Notes under the pieces: generated by a model
Databases searched by the model: none
Told to the model about the DNA's origin: nothing
The model's input: only the letters and a program-made list of their open reading frames with translations
Position numbers and translations under genes: made by a program
Shown here: positions 46,288 through 58,261 of the stretch, in pieces
Layout of the letters: each line of letters starts with the position of its first letter
How positions within the stretch are numbered: position 1 is the stretch's first letter
Origin: Ceratobasidium sp. AG-K
Lineage: Eukaryota; Basidiomycota; Agaricomycetes; Cantharellales; Ceratobasidiaceae
Assembly (NCBI GenBank): GCA_037039685.1
Contig: JAWNGF010000015.1
Span: 263,001-327,000, forward strand
Direction: 5' to 3'
Length of the DNA: 64,000 bases

Positions 46288-49051
46288 TCAGGCAGTACCC
46301 AAGGGCACTGGTTGGGGGTCGTCATGAGACGAGTCCCAGCGCTTAGCCCACTTGGCTCCATATCGAAGAAACTGGCGATGATCAGCGAATATTTCATAGT
46401 GGTCGTTTTGGACAATGGAATGCACGTTGTGCCTGCATGAGTTTGGTGAATTTGTAATGAGGCCTCGATCTAATAATAAAGATTTGCAGTACCCACACCT
46501 CACGCTGATGCACCTCCATAGCCTCCATCCACTCGGCCACATACGTCCGCGAATAGTTCTTGCACAGGATACAAACCAACAACCCATCGAAATTAGATTC
46601 TGCATTATCCAACGCCTCGGCTTCCTCAGTTGTTACGATTCGAGCCAGCGGGCTTCCGCTGTGGTGCAAATATAACTCGTGTGCGTTGAGATACGGAACT
46701 GGGTGACAGGTTTTGAAACGAGGGACACTGCCCGCCTTCAGTTTCCATTTTTCGAGCTCGTCAATGTAGTGCTGAACCTGCCAATGACGCTTAGGTCTAG
46801 AGTCCATAAAAGACCGAAATTAATTACAAGGCTAACCCAGTTCATCGCGTGCTTTGAGTGGCATCTCCCACAGACGAAGCGGCGTTGTTTTAATGTCAGT
46901 TCTATATACGCCGCATCCCGCATTCCCAGTCCCTCTAGCAAAGCGCGAGACACCGACGAGCCTTTCAGGTGAGGATGGTATAACTCGGGCTTGATCACTC
47001 TGCTTTTGCCTTGAAGGAAATCCGCGAACGTCACTGTGCCAGCGGAGTCAAGTTCAGGGTAGTACAGCAGAGTACCCTGGCCACCAGGAGCTCCGGGTGG
47101 CTTGAGGCTGAAGACCGAGTCGGCACGGAGAAGTGATCTTGCATGTGATCTTAGCTGGTTTGCTGGCTCCTCGCTACCGTTAAGCTACAATGAATGGTCA
47201 AGATGCAGGTCATATTTATGGGTGCCAATTGTGCCTACCTCGAGCCAATCTGGTACCAACGCCTCGGGGTTCTCCAGTCCACTTCTCCCCGCGACCAGCT
47301 GCTCGTAGAAACGTTGCGCGATACCCTCCCTCGATTCAGAAATGCGAGAGAGCACATCGTCCCAGTTTTCAATCATCAGACGGTGATATTTGTCCACTTT
47401 TAAATCGGCGTCGACAACACCTTCTAGCCAGGGCCAAGATAGGACCGTAGAGGCGTCCGGGAAGGGGTGTAACCCTATAAAATCGCATAAGCAACAAGGA
47501 AATTTGCCAAAGTCATCGGGATCCTCGACGATGAATCCGAGCGCTTTGACGATCGGTGCCAGTGGACTATATCGATAGAGGAGCAAATGGTAGCAGGCAA
47601 ATAAGTTGGTTGCTTATACAGCCCGGCGGAGCTCTGAATCCCTTTCTTTAACGCGCACCTGGTTGGCCTCTATCAGTGGAGTGAGCTTTGGGAGAATATT
47701 GTTCCACGCTACAATCTACGTTAATTCCCAGGCCCCATTGGAAGTTATAGGAACCTCACTTCTTTCGGTCAGTGGTCGGGGCTGAAGACCAAGGAGCTCC
47801 ATTCCGGGAAAGACGAGAGGTCACGCTCTTCATTTGACCAGCCCAGAGCGCCGAGTCGCTCATTGACGCTGGTCCAAAGTGTATCAATATTCATGGGCGG
47901 ACTCAGAATCAAGAAACTCACTCGGCCACCCGTTGCTCGGTAATAGCTCGCGATTTTTCTTGACGAGCAGCAGCGAACGACTTCAGAAAATCCCGTAATC
48001 GTTCCTCAAACTGGTAGCAGTTAGTTCGATCTCGAATGACCGTTAAGCTGAGCTCACAATGACGCGTATCTCTACTTCCATCGTTAGCTCTTCCTCCACA
48101 GATAACACTCGTTACCATCGGCCTTTCTGAGCAATTTATAGGTGTGACGGGTTCTCTCGAGTTCCGTGCAGAGACAGTAAGTTGGTTTCGTATTGCCCTG
48201 TTGTTTTCGCCCGCCCTTTATTTTCAACCTGACGACTGGAAACCGATTCCCGACCAGCCAATGTATCATTTTCTATGAGACGTACCGTCGGTTTTACACA
48301 GAAGACTCTATATTTCCTTGGTTGCTGGTGCGTCTTCGTCAATCTCAACTAACCTGAAACAAATTAATATCAGCAAATGTAAGGACCTCATTTGAATAAC
48401 TCACTGGGCCTCCCGACAGCCTGGGCACAGTCGCACGAGCAGATAGGGGTCAGCGTCAGAGGAAGTAAACTCTCCACAGAACTGGTCAAAAGGGACGCCA
48501 GGTGAGTTTAATTTGGCTGAAACATTACATTAAGGAGATCCTACTCACAGTGCAGTGTTTGCTGAAGAGTAGGGCCGCGTACCGAGGGGGACACATGTCG
48601 GGCCAATCGTAAGCTGGCAACTCAGGGAGGCTACCCTCTGCGCAGCGCCAGATGTTTTCGGCAGATTGCTTCATCAAAAAGCTTCGAAATGCTTTGCTGG
48701 TACGTGCAAGTGCAAGCAAGTCCGCGGGAAGAACCCCGCATGCTATCTTCCAATGCGGTAATATTCGATAGGTTGTGCTCCACGGAATGTGGCGCACTCA
48801 CCTCGGCGAAAACCTCGAGGGGCAAACTCAGCAGACCATACCGTATAACCACGGGTGACACTCCCTCGTGCTTTGCTGTACTTTCTCTCTTGATACGTGG
48901 ACGTTTGGGCCGGAGTGGCATTTGGATGGTCACACCGGACGGGTGTTGAGGTTTGTTGGTGGCTCCACCAGAAGAAGTTCTGCGCACAAAGTCAAGGCTT
49001 GCAATGAGTATGTGATAGAGCAACATACGCGCCGCTCCTGGTGGTGACCAT
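46288..49051 (-). pseudogene. F-box protein family A, copy at 46.3-49.1 kb, with in-frame stop
   Basis: Exon 1 (49051-49029) MVTTRSG; exon 2 (48979-48800) with PLRPKRPRIKRES and LSLPLEVFAE; then the F-box remainder GVLPADLLALARTSKAFRSFLMKQ and AENIWRCAEGSLPELPAYDWPDM. Further exons: DPYLLVRLCPGCRE, FEERLRDFLKSFAAARQ, LPKLTPLIEANQVRVKERDSE, then TAA at 47614-47616 where relatives have Lys or Arg, and the frame goes on with LLLYRYSPLAPIV, SWPWLEGVVDADLKVDKYH, LLRADSVFSLKPPG, CGRC, CILCKNYSRTYVAEWMEAM and VHQREV. The last exon is HNVHSIVQNDHYEIF...WDSSHDD, ending at 46288. A second possible stop (TAG near 48306) depends on splicing. Otherwise fully collinear with the relatives. Confidence 0.75.
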
Positions 49052-49617
49052 TGTGACGTCTAGAAACACCTAATCGACGAGCTCGAGGTGGTGATCCTAA
49101 GCTGCGACCTCGATGGACCCTGAGGCGGAAGCGCACGGCGCTAATATACCAAGGCTGATTCGCCATCGAGCGCGAGACAATACCCTCCTAATAATACTAG
49201 TTATTCGCAAACATTCAATCTATACAAATTGCTGGTCTACAATACTAATGTCCCTCGCAGGAGACCACCATTACATGTCCAGTAGCTATCCGACCCACGC
49301 CTCGTTGAATCGGCAATCTCCGGATGTACGGTCTGCGCTTCCAGGAGCCGCCCCAGATTTCTAGGACAGTCTAGGCACCTCAGAGTCTGGAGGTTGTTTG
49401 AAGCGTTGCTACCGCTCGTATATCTCGGCTATCTCGGACAACTGCTAACAAAGACCCATGGGTAACCGAGCTCAAAGGTGCAGCCGAGGAGCATCGCGAC
49501 TGGTGAACATGCCAGCATTGAAGGGAAGCAGATCCTGCCGTCCAATCCGACGAGGGCAAGATAAAACTGGTTAATCAAAATAACGTAACACATAATGATA
49601 ATGAACTTGAACCGGGA
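49052..49617. other. Intergenic between two family-A genes
   Basis: 5' flank of the preceding gene and 3' flank of the next. It lacks the CACGTG/GTTACGT block of the divergent pairs. No gene is seen. Confidence 0.5.
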
Positions 49618-52357
49618 CTAGGCCGTGGCCCTGGTTGAGTCCGACGAATCCCGATATGAATCCCAAAGATTGGCCCACTCCCTTCCATACTCGAGGAAAG
49701 TGTTGGGAGGCCGCCCGTAATGAGCATCCTCCAGGGGCGACACGGCCTGGTGCCTACGATAAGAGTCGACAAGGTTAGTATACGAGCAAGGGTATAATAT
49801 ACGGTACTTACACCTCGCGAAGGTGTAGGTTTAAGCCATCCTCCGGCGCAGTATACATACGCGAGCAATTCCTGCAGGGGAGACACGTCCTCCCTTCCTC
49901 GAAAGTTGCTCCCCTTTTTGCCAGCATAGTCTCTGCCTCTTCAGTTGCTACAGCCCGTATGGGGGGTAAATCCTCTCGAGATACATCCAGATCGTGTATG
50001 TTGAGATGTGGGACGGGATGACGAGTATAGATCCGGGGTGGTGTAGTGGACGCAATTCTCCAACTGCGTAGTTCGTCAAGGTAGTGTTGCACCTATCCAA
50101 ATGGCTCAGGTTCATTCAGACGAGGAGAAACGCGGTTACTTACAATCCCCCTCCAGCTCAAAGGCCATCGAGTCCAGCACCTCCCACAGGCAAAGCGTTT
50201 TCCTATAGCAACAAGCTCGAGGTATGCAACATTCGGCATTTCAAGTTGCTTCAACAATGCTTGTGATACTCGTGATGCTTCGACGTGACGGTGGTACGAC
50301 TCTGGTATGATTCTCCTTCCTCTGACACGCCAGTCCATCAAGCTCTTTGAAGGCATGAACTCAGGATAGTAAAGTGGTGCACCTTGGCCGTAAGGTGAGT
50401 CGGGAGCCCAAAGGCTGAAAACAGACTCAGCACGGAGAAGCTCTCTTGTGGGTGTTGGCAGGCTGGCCGCATGTTCGGTACTCCCTTTGACCTAGAACGA
50501 CGCAGAGTTAATGCCGAAGCAGGCTACACATAGTAAATAAAATTACCTCGAGAAGACTAGCAGCCACTCTCGTAGGTGATTCCTCGACACCCTCGACACT
50601 TTTGGCCAATCGACCAAAAAGCCCCTTCTCAATGGTGCCCCTCAAGCCATCAATTCGACCTCGGGCGTCTTCCAGATGCCTGCCTAGCAAGAGCTCCGCC
50701 TCTTCTTTATCGTTGTCCATCTCGATCATTGCTTCAGCCCAAGGCCACGACGATATCACATTGAAGTCGGGTAACGGAAGCGACCACATAAAGTTTGCGA
50801 CATATGTGGGAAGTTCGTCGGGGCCACCCAAAGGCATAAGATCAAGAATTTCGATGACCGGCCGGAGTGGGCTCCGGTTAACCATACATTTATAGAAGAT
50901 AGCGAGGAATTGGGATTTTCGTTTCCTTTGTTGGCCCTCTAACTCCCATTTCTGGTTGCGTGCCCGATTAGCCTCCAAAATGGGCTCGAGTTGGGGAAGG
51001 AGGCCTTGCCGCACTACACCCCCAGGGAGATCAGACAAATTTTGGCTCTATAAACCCTTGGACTCACCTCGATCGGTCACCGGTCGAGTCTGCTGGGGTA
51101 CTAGTGATTCCCACTTTGAGCTATGGTAATACCGGAAGGTAAAATCTGATTTCTGGTAGCCCAAATCAAGGAGACGGCGCTTTATCCTTATGAAATAAAG
51201 CATCAACCCCAATCGTTCACACCATAGCCAAAAAAATATACTCTTCAACGCGTTGGCCCGTGAGTGCCCCCTTCTCCATCTTACGAGTGGTATTGCGCGT
51301 CTTCAAAAGACCCTTAGCTGTTGAGAAAACTAATATAGCTTAATAAGGTCCGGTATGTTGTGCAAATGGACCCTACTTCATTGCGTAGCTCCATTTCATC
51401 CAGAAGACCGTGTTCCCAGAGCAACTGCTCAATACGAGTTCCACTTTCGGTGACGCAATCGCACGCCTTGCATACCGCCTCGAGCTCAGCAAGTAGACAA
51501 TAGCGTGGCTTTCCGGAGCCACGTCGGTGCCTTTTGTCCTCGGCATTTTTCAAGCGAAACACTGGAAACTGAGTTAACCAGTCGCGTGACCGGGCCTAAA
51601 CATCAATGACGTACATATGGTTTTGCACACCAAATGATACAACTTCCCCGAGTCTTTCTCAATCTCGGCTAGCCTAGGCAACATTTAGACAAGGTAGATG
51701 AGACAATTTTATAATACTCACTCGGTTTCGCGACAATTCAAACATAGTCGGACAAGCAGGTATGGATCAACGTCACTCTTGGTTTGCTGTCCGCAATGCT
51801 AGACCAGAAGAGAGGTCATTGTGCGTGAAAATGATCTTTTAGCTAAATGCTCACGGTGCGGTTTTTAGTGAACACTAATGCCGCGTACTGAGGAAGGGAG
51901 ATATCGCCCCAAGGATATGTGGTAAACCCGGTACGTTGCTCTCGGCACAACGCCACACATTCTCTACTGACCGCGTCACCAACACGCCACGAAACTTTTT
52001 GCAGGTCCGTGCAAGAGAGATTAGGTCTTCAGGACAGACTCGACGCGAGATCTTCATTGACTCCGAATGAGAGGAACCAGAATTGTGGCGCGCTGAACTT
52101 ACTTCGGTAAAGATATTCACGGGCACCTCCAACAGACCATGCTTAGTCTCCCTACCCAAAGACGCCTTGGATTTAGGTTTGTGGCCTTGGCTTGTCCGTG
52201 GTCGCTTGGGTCGGGCTGGCGTTCGAGTTGGCTCGTCTGATGCCCGTCTAGAACTGCTTGCTATTGCATCCGAACTCGACCTGAGGGGCATACCTCGCAA
52301 ATTACGAAACTCGAGTGAATTTAGCTACACTTACGTGCCGCTTCTGGTCGTAACCAT
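49618..52357 (-). CDS. F-box protein family A, copy at 49.6-52.4 kb, possible frameshift
   Basis: Exon 1 (52357-52335) MVTTRSG is joined to SSSDAIASSSRRASDEP with the basic stretch RPKRPRTSQGHKPKSK and the F-box start LEVPVNIFTE; next CPEDLISLARTCKKFRGVL, TRSVENVWRCAE. At about 51916-51921 the frame moves by one base between NVPGLP and YPWGDISLPQYAALVF; alternatively a 47-bp GTACCG...CTCAG intron removes that stretch in frame. Then LAEIEKDSGKLYHLVCKT, SGKPRYCLLAELEAV, LLPQLEPILEANRARNQKWELEGQQRKRK (read continuously 51000-50890), SSWPWAEAMIEMDNDKEEAEL, LLRAESVFSLWAP, LEMPNVAYLELVAIGKRFACGRC, CLPCRNCSRMY, LNLHLREV and a last exon ending WDSYRDSSDSTRATA. Putative zinc site CxxC-CxxC-His. Divergent partner of the family-B gene at 52552. 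Confidence 0.75.
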
Positions 52358-52551
52358 TTCACGATAGTATGGGTGAGGCTGGGATGGTGGTTTGGAGACA
52401 TCATCCGACACGTGATCGGTTAACTCCGAAAGTTACGTAACCTCAACCATACAAACTCCCTGGCAGTGCCGAGATTGACATTCTCCACGGTTTGGTCAGT
52501 CAATGCGCTTCTCTGAAATGACTCCACTGAACTACGACCTGTGCCCGCCAC
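52358..52551. promoter_or_regulatory. Bidirectional promoter, F-box pair 2
   Basis: Only 194 bp separates the two ATGs. It carries CACGTGATCGGTT (52409-52421) and GTTACGT (52432-52438) with the same 10-nt spacing as pair 1, although the surrounding sequence has diverged. Confidence 0.65.
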
Positions 52552-54187
52552 ATGTTCTTGCCCAACGAAGTGTGGTCCGGTGTACTCACCAATTTATCTT
52601 TGCATGATCTTGCGGCTTTATCTCGCGTCTCTAAAGCATGGCAGGCTCTTGCTTTTCCTCGCCTCTACCATACCGTTTGCTTGACCGTGGCCCAGCATCT
52701 TAAAATGCTTGCCGAGCGCATTCGACTTGACGTGGACAGGCCGCTGTCGCCTCGTAATTACATACGGGGAATTATATGCGACGAATACAAACGCCAATTG
52801 GTGGCGGCTGGCGTCCTGGAATCTCTGAAGGACCATGATCTTGAATCGCTTTTTAGGATGCTACCTGAACTGCCGCAACTTCGGTACTTCTCCTGGGAGA
52901 TGGATTTTCTCCCTGCGAATGTGGAGTTGGTCAGCAGTTTGCAAGCGATAAACTTGCGGTCTGTTGACTTGTGGGTGCAGGAGAAGGGAACTGTATTTGG
53001 TAAACTTCCACGTAAGCTATGGAGAAATACATGTGTTCTATGTATGCTGATCATTTGCTGCAGAGAACACCCTTGAGTAGGTCGCCTTTTTACATTCAAG
53101 CACTAGATGCTGAGAGCATGCAACAGGCTACTGAAGTTCAGAAACCTAACGCACTTTGGCATTCGAATAACCCGAACACGTGAGTTACAATGATATTTTG
53201 ATATATCGCTTTAATCGTAAATCCATTCCACTGCATAGCCTGGCCGACTTTCGAAGGGGATTTTGTCAATTGCGTTGCCTCTTGTCTCAGGTTATGTCCA
53301 AACCTTGAATCACTGAATGTCGACTTCCGTGATGAGGAGCTCGAAGGGGCTGTTTGGTCTCCCAATCTATTGATTGAAACACTTGGAGACTCGACATTTC
53401 CATCCCTTCTCGTCTTCCGTGTGATGGGGTGCTCTGACTTGAGCTGGGATGACTTCTTCACAGACTCCACTCCGAATGCGCTAACTACATTCTTCACCCG
53501 TCACCCGAATTTACATTCCGTCGGCTTGGGCTGGGCTCGCTACTGCAATATGGGATGTTGTTTTGAGGAGTTTATAGCCTATGACGATCCAGAGAAGTTT
53601 GCTATCCTATTTCCTTCGCTCAAATGCCTGGAAGCTCCCCTAGCAGTTTGCGAAGCAGTAATATCGTCGAGCCTCTCCCAGCAGCTCGAGAGTTTAACCA
53701 TATCCAGTCCTCCACTTAGCGAATACACTACAAGGTTGGGTCCAATGGCAGAAAAAGTTCAACCGTTGCCGTATCTTCGAACACTTATAGCCCGCGTGGA
53801 AGACAATGATGTGATCCAAGAGCCCCTCCTAAGGGCTCTACTCAAAGCGGCACCAAACCTTCAAGAGCTGGACGTTCCCTTTAACAGGCCTGTGAGCTCC
53901 CCTTTTATACACCACCACTTGTAACTAACTACGAATCTCAGGACCAGGTTTTCGAGCTTTTGAGTTTGGCACCAAGTATTAGGGTTTTCTGCCCTTCACT
54001 CGGTGTTTGCGAATGGTTGGAAAATCAGCTCGGGGTATCGACGTTAAAAGAGTGTGTTCAGAAGCTAATTCAAGCGTCTCCAGTGCTTCAATGCATTAGA
54101 GACCTGCGGGCGGACGAGGAGCAATACTTGATCATTGACCAGGGAATAAGCGGCGAAGTAAGGATCTTTGAATCTACTTCTCGTTAA
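52552..54187 (+). CDS. F-box/LRR-like protein, family B, copy 2 (intact)
   Basis: 474 residues from exons 52552-53011, 53064-53076, 53127-53179, 53239-53891 and 53942-54187, sum divisible by three. The F-box is at the very N-terminus (MFLPNEVWSGVLTNLSLHDL, SRVSKAWQALAFPRLYHTV). LRR-like part: LPQLRYFSWEMDFLPANVEL, LESLNVDF, FFTRHPNLHSVGLGW, FPSLKCLEAPLAVCEAV, LPYLRTLIARV and APNLQELDVPF; end LGVSTLKECVQKLIQASPVLQ. About collinear with the copy at 44 kb. Shares a short divergent promoter with the family-A gene on its left, which suggests co-regulation. Confidence 0.85.
53064..53076 (+). other. 13-nt microexon, family B copy 2
   Basis: AGAACACCCTTGA between CTGCAG and GTAGGT; supplies Q-N-T-L-E before LLKFRNLTHFGI. 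Confidence 0.8.
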
Positions 54188-55264
54188 GGCGTAGTTACCG
54201 CGGGAACCTAGGGTAGTCGACCGCTAGATTGACCTTCCTTTTTTTACTCCTCCATTGCCTCCTCGCTGCTTCATCGCCGAGCGGTTGCATGCATTCCAGA
54301 ATCGCTCAATGTATGCATTGCGTTGCTTAATACTTTGTATTCCCCTTTGCTCCCCGACTGCAGAGATGCAGTAAGCGGATGGACGCGATTATACAATCCC
54401 TATTAGCAATTGTGAAACAGCGGTAGAACCGAGCGAGACGATACGGGTCGAAACCGAACTCTTTGCGAGCGCTCTTATATGAGGCCGAGTTTTCTGATGT
54501 GCTACGTAGTCGACTACCTTGAGGGAATAGGGCATGGCAAAACGGAAGATGAAATTTTCTCTCATTATCTAAAAGATAGCAATACCCCGCCAAGAGAAAA
54601 AATCGAGACATGAACTGCGGGCCGCCCAGGACGCCGATATAGCTAAGCATATGCCAGTGGGTGATGCCAGGTGTAGTGCCCAAGGATCACTGGCCTCTGT
54701 TGGAGCTCATTCCAACGGTCGGGGAACGGCCGAGCACTGGAGGGGTACGGGGTTCGTCCAGCTGCGCTTGAGCAGACAGAGTCGGTCACCGAGTGGGGGT
54801 GTCATCCGTAGTCCCTAGGCTGAATTGATATCATAAATGTTGGATAAAAAATTTAAAATTTAAAAAACCTCTGCTTTTCCCCATTTGCTGGTGGAAACTA
54901 CTTCGCTCGCCCTGACTCCACTATCTCAGCATGATGGCATTGTCTTTTGACTCGCTCTCTTTCGTCCACCACGGTCACAGGATAACATATATGCTTCACC
55001 GCACATTGAGTACAAGGTAAAAAGGCAAGACCCAGCCTGATGTGAATTGAACGTACCCCAGGGCTCGGCCAGGCGCAAGACAAGGTAGCTAGTGGCGAGT
55101 TACGCACCTGTGGATGTGGCATCCGTGTTATGACGTAGTCTATACCGAATGCAGGCCCACCTTCCCGACTCACAGGTGTGCTGACTAACTGGTTGACTCA
55201 TTTCTCTGGAGAGCTACCACTCACGCTCGCTTGCTTGCTAGCCCTATACCGACGCTGTTCCACG
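54188..55264. other. Intergenic
   Basis: No gene supported. Short minus-strand frames at 54327-54683 and 54898-55173 have no recognised motif. The CACGTG/GTTACGT block is absent upstream of the next family-B copy. Confidence 0.5.
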
Positions 55265-56923
55265 ATGGCTATAAGATCTAGCGCAATATTCCCCAACGAG
55301 ATATGGTCGAGTGTGTTCACCCACTTATCTTTACACGACCTCACGAATGTGTCGCGTGCCTCACAAACCTGGCAGGGTCTAACTTTTCCTCGCTTGTATC
55401 ATACGATTTACTTGACTACCGTTTCTCACCTTGAAGATATTTCTGAACGAGTTGAGTCGAATTCGGGTGGCCCTCTATCACTTCGGGAGCACATATGCGG
55501 GATCGTATGTGACGGATACAGAGAGAAATTGGCGGCGGGTAATGTCAAGGAATCTCTCAAGGAGAATAACCTGGCTCCTTTTGAAGGTTGTTCCCCAACT
55601 ACCGCGACTACACTACTTTTCTTGGGAAATGGATTTTTCGCCCACAAACCTAGAGATAGTTCGCACATTGCAAATTGTGAACTTGACGACTGTTAGCTGG
55701 TGGGTTTTGGGAGGGGATGTGGTGGCAGAACTTCCTAGTAAGCTATGAATCACAAAAGCAACGCATTCAAGGTTTATGTACACTGACTATTTACTACAGG
55801 AGATGCTCTCGAGTAAGTTACTTTTCATCTATAGACTGACTGGAGTCTGAAACTTGCAAACGCACAGACTGATGAACTTTAAATGTCTAACGAGCTTCAG
55901 CCTACAAATTGGCAACTGCGTAAGTTCGACTCGGCCTAAAAAATATTGTCGCTTTCAGTTGACCCTTTGCTTAGCTGGATCCGGTTTTAACAAGGAGTTC
56001 ATTAATGGGGTTGCCTCTTGCCTTGTTGCGTCCCCGAACCTTGAGTCTTTGACCCTCGACTTTCGCGATGAACTTTGGGGAGTGACTGCTTGGTTCCCAA
56101 ACCAGTTTACTGATGCGCTCGGAGCCTCGACTTTCCCATTCCTTCGCATCTTCCGTACCATAGGAAACTCTGACCCAGAATGGGACAACTTCTTCACCAA
56201 TTCTTTGCATAATTCACTGACCACTTTTTTCACCCGTCACCCAAAATTGCATACCCTTGGTCTGAATTTTGTTCGATACTGTGGTCTAGGACGTTGCTCC
56301 GAAGAAATTACGAATTAAGAGAACCCGGAGCAGTTTGCCATACTCTTCCCTTCACTCAGGTGTCTTGAAGCTTCCCTCCCTATCTGCCAAGCGGTGATGT
56401 CGTCGAGTCTAACTAGACAACTTGAAAGCGTCACCATATCTAGTGACCCCGATAACGATTTAGCTACTGATTTGATCCCAATGGCAGACAAGGTTCAGTC
56501 ATTGCAATGTCTTCAAAAAATGGTACTTCAGGTGGAAGACGAGGATACGGTTGAAGTATCTCTCTTGAAAGCCCTGCTCAAAACAGCCCCCGACCTTCGA
56601 GAGCTGGATGTACCCTTCGACGAGCCTGTACGTTCCTCGTGATATCTCGCTATTTACATACTGACTGCAAGTCTCAGGATCAAACTTTCAAGCTCTTGAA
56701 ACTCGCGCCTAGTATGAGAGTATTCTGTCCCCCGCGTTGCGTTTGCGACTGGTTACAGGAACACCTCGGAGTATCTAGCCTAAAAGAATGCATCCCAGCA
56801 CTACTGGAGGTTTGCCCGCTGCTCCAGTGCGTCAAAAACCCGTTGGCGGAAGGGCGCGCACACTTGCTCATTGATCGAGGGCTGAATGGGGAAGTGAGAA
56901 TCCTCGGGTCTGCTACACGCTAA
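55265..56923 (+). pseudogene. F-box/LRR-like protein, family B, copy 3, disabled
   Basis: Same five-exon layout as copies 1 and 2, including the microexon at 55800-55812. The F-box is IFPNEIWSSVFTHLSLHDL...SRASQTWQGLTFPRLYHTI. Breaks: near 55571 the frame moves between KESLKENNL and LLLKVVPQLPRLHYFSW (two bases missing relative to copy 2); exon 3 appears one base short before its donor (55920); TAA at 56316-56318 replaces a Tyr position just before NPEQFAILFPSLRCLEA. The end (LGVSSLKECIPALLEVCPLLQ) is intact. No family-A partner lies upstream. Confidence 0.85.
55800..55812 (+). other. 13-nt microexon, family B copy 3
   Basis: GAGATGCTCTCGA between CTACAG and GTAAGT; supplies R-D-A-L-E before LMNFKCLTSFSL. 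Conserved in length even though the gene is otherwise broken. Confidence 0.75.
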
Positions 56924-58261
56924 GGCGTCGTAACCTAAGAAACGCATTCGTAACCTATCTTCGGGCAAGCCTATATGTTTTTGGTCCCTCTATATTTCTC
57001 ATTTCTCTGTCTCCTAGTAGTCGCCACTGTAGTCTGCAGTTGTTTCGCATATTGATAATCACGCTTTAGCCTTATTACCCTTCATCATTACCCTTTGAAG
57101 CTGTTTGAAGGCCTGAAATCAATTCACTATTTTGAATGCATTCGATGATCAGGTACTGCCACTGCCTATTACCTCAATGTATACGCAAGTCGACCAGTCA
57201 ATTGAGTTCCTACATGCCAATAATAAGCTCCGCTCTTCAAATGTCTATCTAAATATCAAATGCTATCCAGTCATGTCCGGAAGTATGCTATCGTTTTGAC
57301 TTCTGCTCTACTCGTGATAGTGGCCCACGGAACTAGTCATATTATCAGACGTCTGAAGATGTTACCGAATTCCGGACTATCAGACTACTATCCAACAATT
57401 CAAGCTCAGGCAGTTTGATCATGCGTCCCCTAACAGGGACATTCCCTAGGAGAAAGAATGGAACGGTCCGTGACGCAAAATATTTCCTTTTGCAGGCTGG
57501 CGTTTATTCTCACGTTGGTGGTTGTTGGCTTAACCCTCCAACGATGTGCACCGCCACACGAAGCCGCCGCGTAGTGAAAACCCCAAATCACTCCAGGCAC
57601 AACTTCACCGAACGTAGGCCGGGAGAAGGTGATGGATGGATCCTGTGACCAGTGATCAACTGGGAGGAAATACATGACTTTAATTCGGCTGGTCTCATCA
57701 TTGCGTCATAGTGATGAGGTGGGAGGAGCCCGAAACTTTCAATTCGCTGAGCTTGCTCGGGGATGCCTTCCGATTCCATGAGAGAGGGTGATGATTGACC
57801 AGGAGGCACTTGTACATACCTCAAACGGTTTTATTGGAAGAGCCAGGTAGCGTTCGTATTCCTAAAGTTGCTGCACCTCAAGGACGTCATGCGTACATAC
57901 CTTCGAACCACAGGCCATCAATTACGTCGATTCCCCGGATTAAGATATTGGCCAGCCCATGGGACGTAATTAGCCTCAAATCCGGTCAGCTTCACCGGGC
58001 GATCGGCTCGCATATACCCGACGTAACAGTTACAGTGAAGTCGTCAATTAGCGTTTATAAGGATCAACAGCCAGGGTTACTCCCGACGAGTATCCAGGAC
58101 TTTAATCCGGTCTCACTTGATTTTCCGAGGATTCCATACATTGGATGGCCTGCCTAAGCGGAGGTTCATTACACCATGTATGCGCGGTAGTTTCCAGGTG
58201 TTATCAGAAATCGTAAGTAACTAGGGGGTACACAGAAAATTCGGAAAGATGGTACTTGTTA
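56924..58261. other. Intergenic with duplicated segment
   Basis: 57690-57880 is similar to 62070-62260, so the duplication that produced the two Gly/Ser-rich genes includes their 3' flanks. Open frames at 57415-57648 and 57795-58157 have no recognisable motif. Confidence 0.55.
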
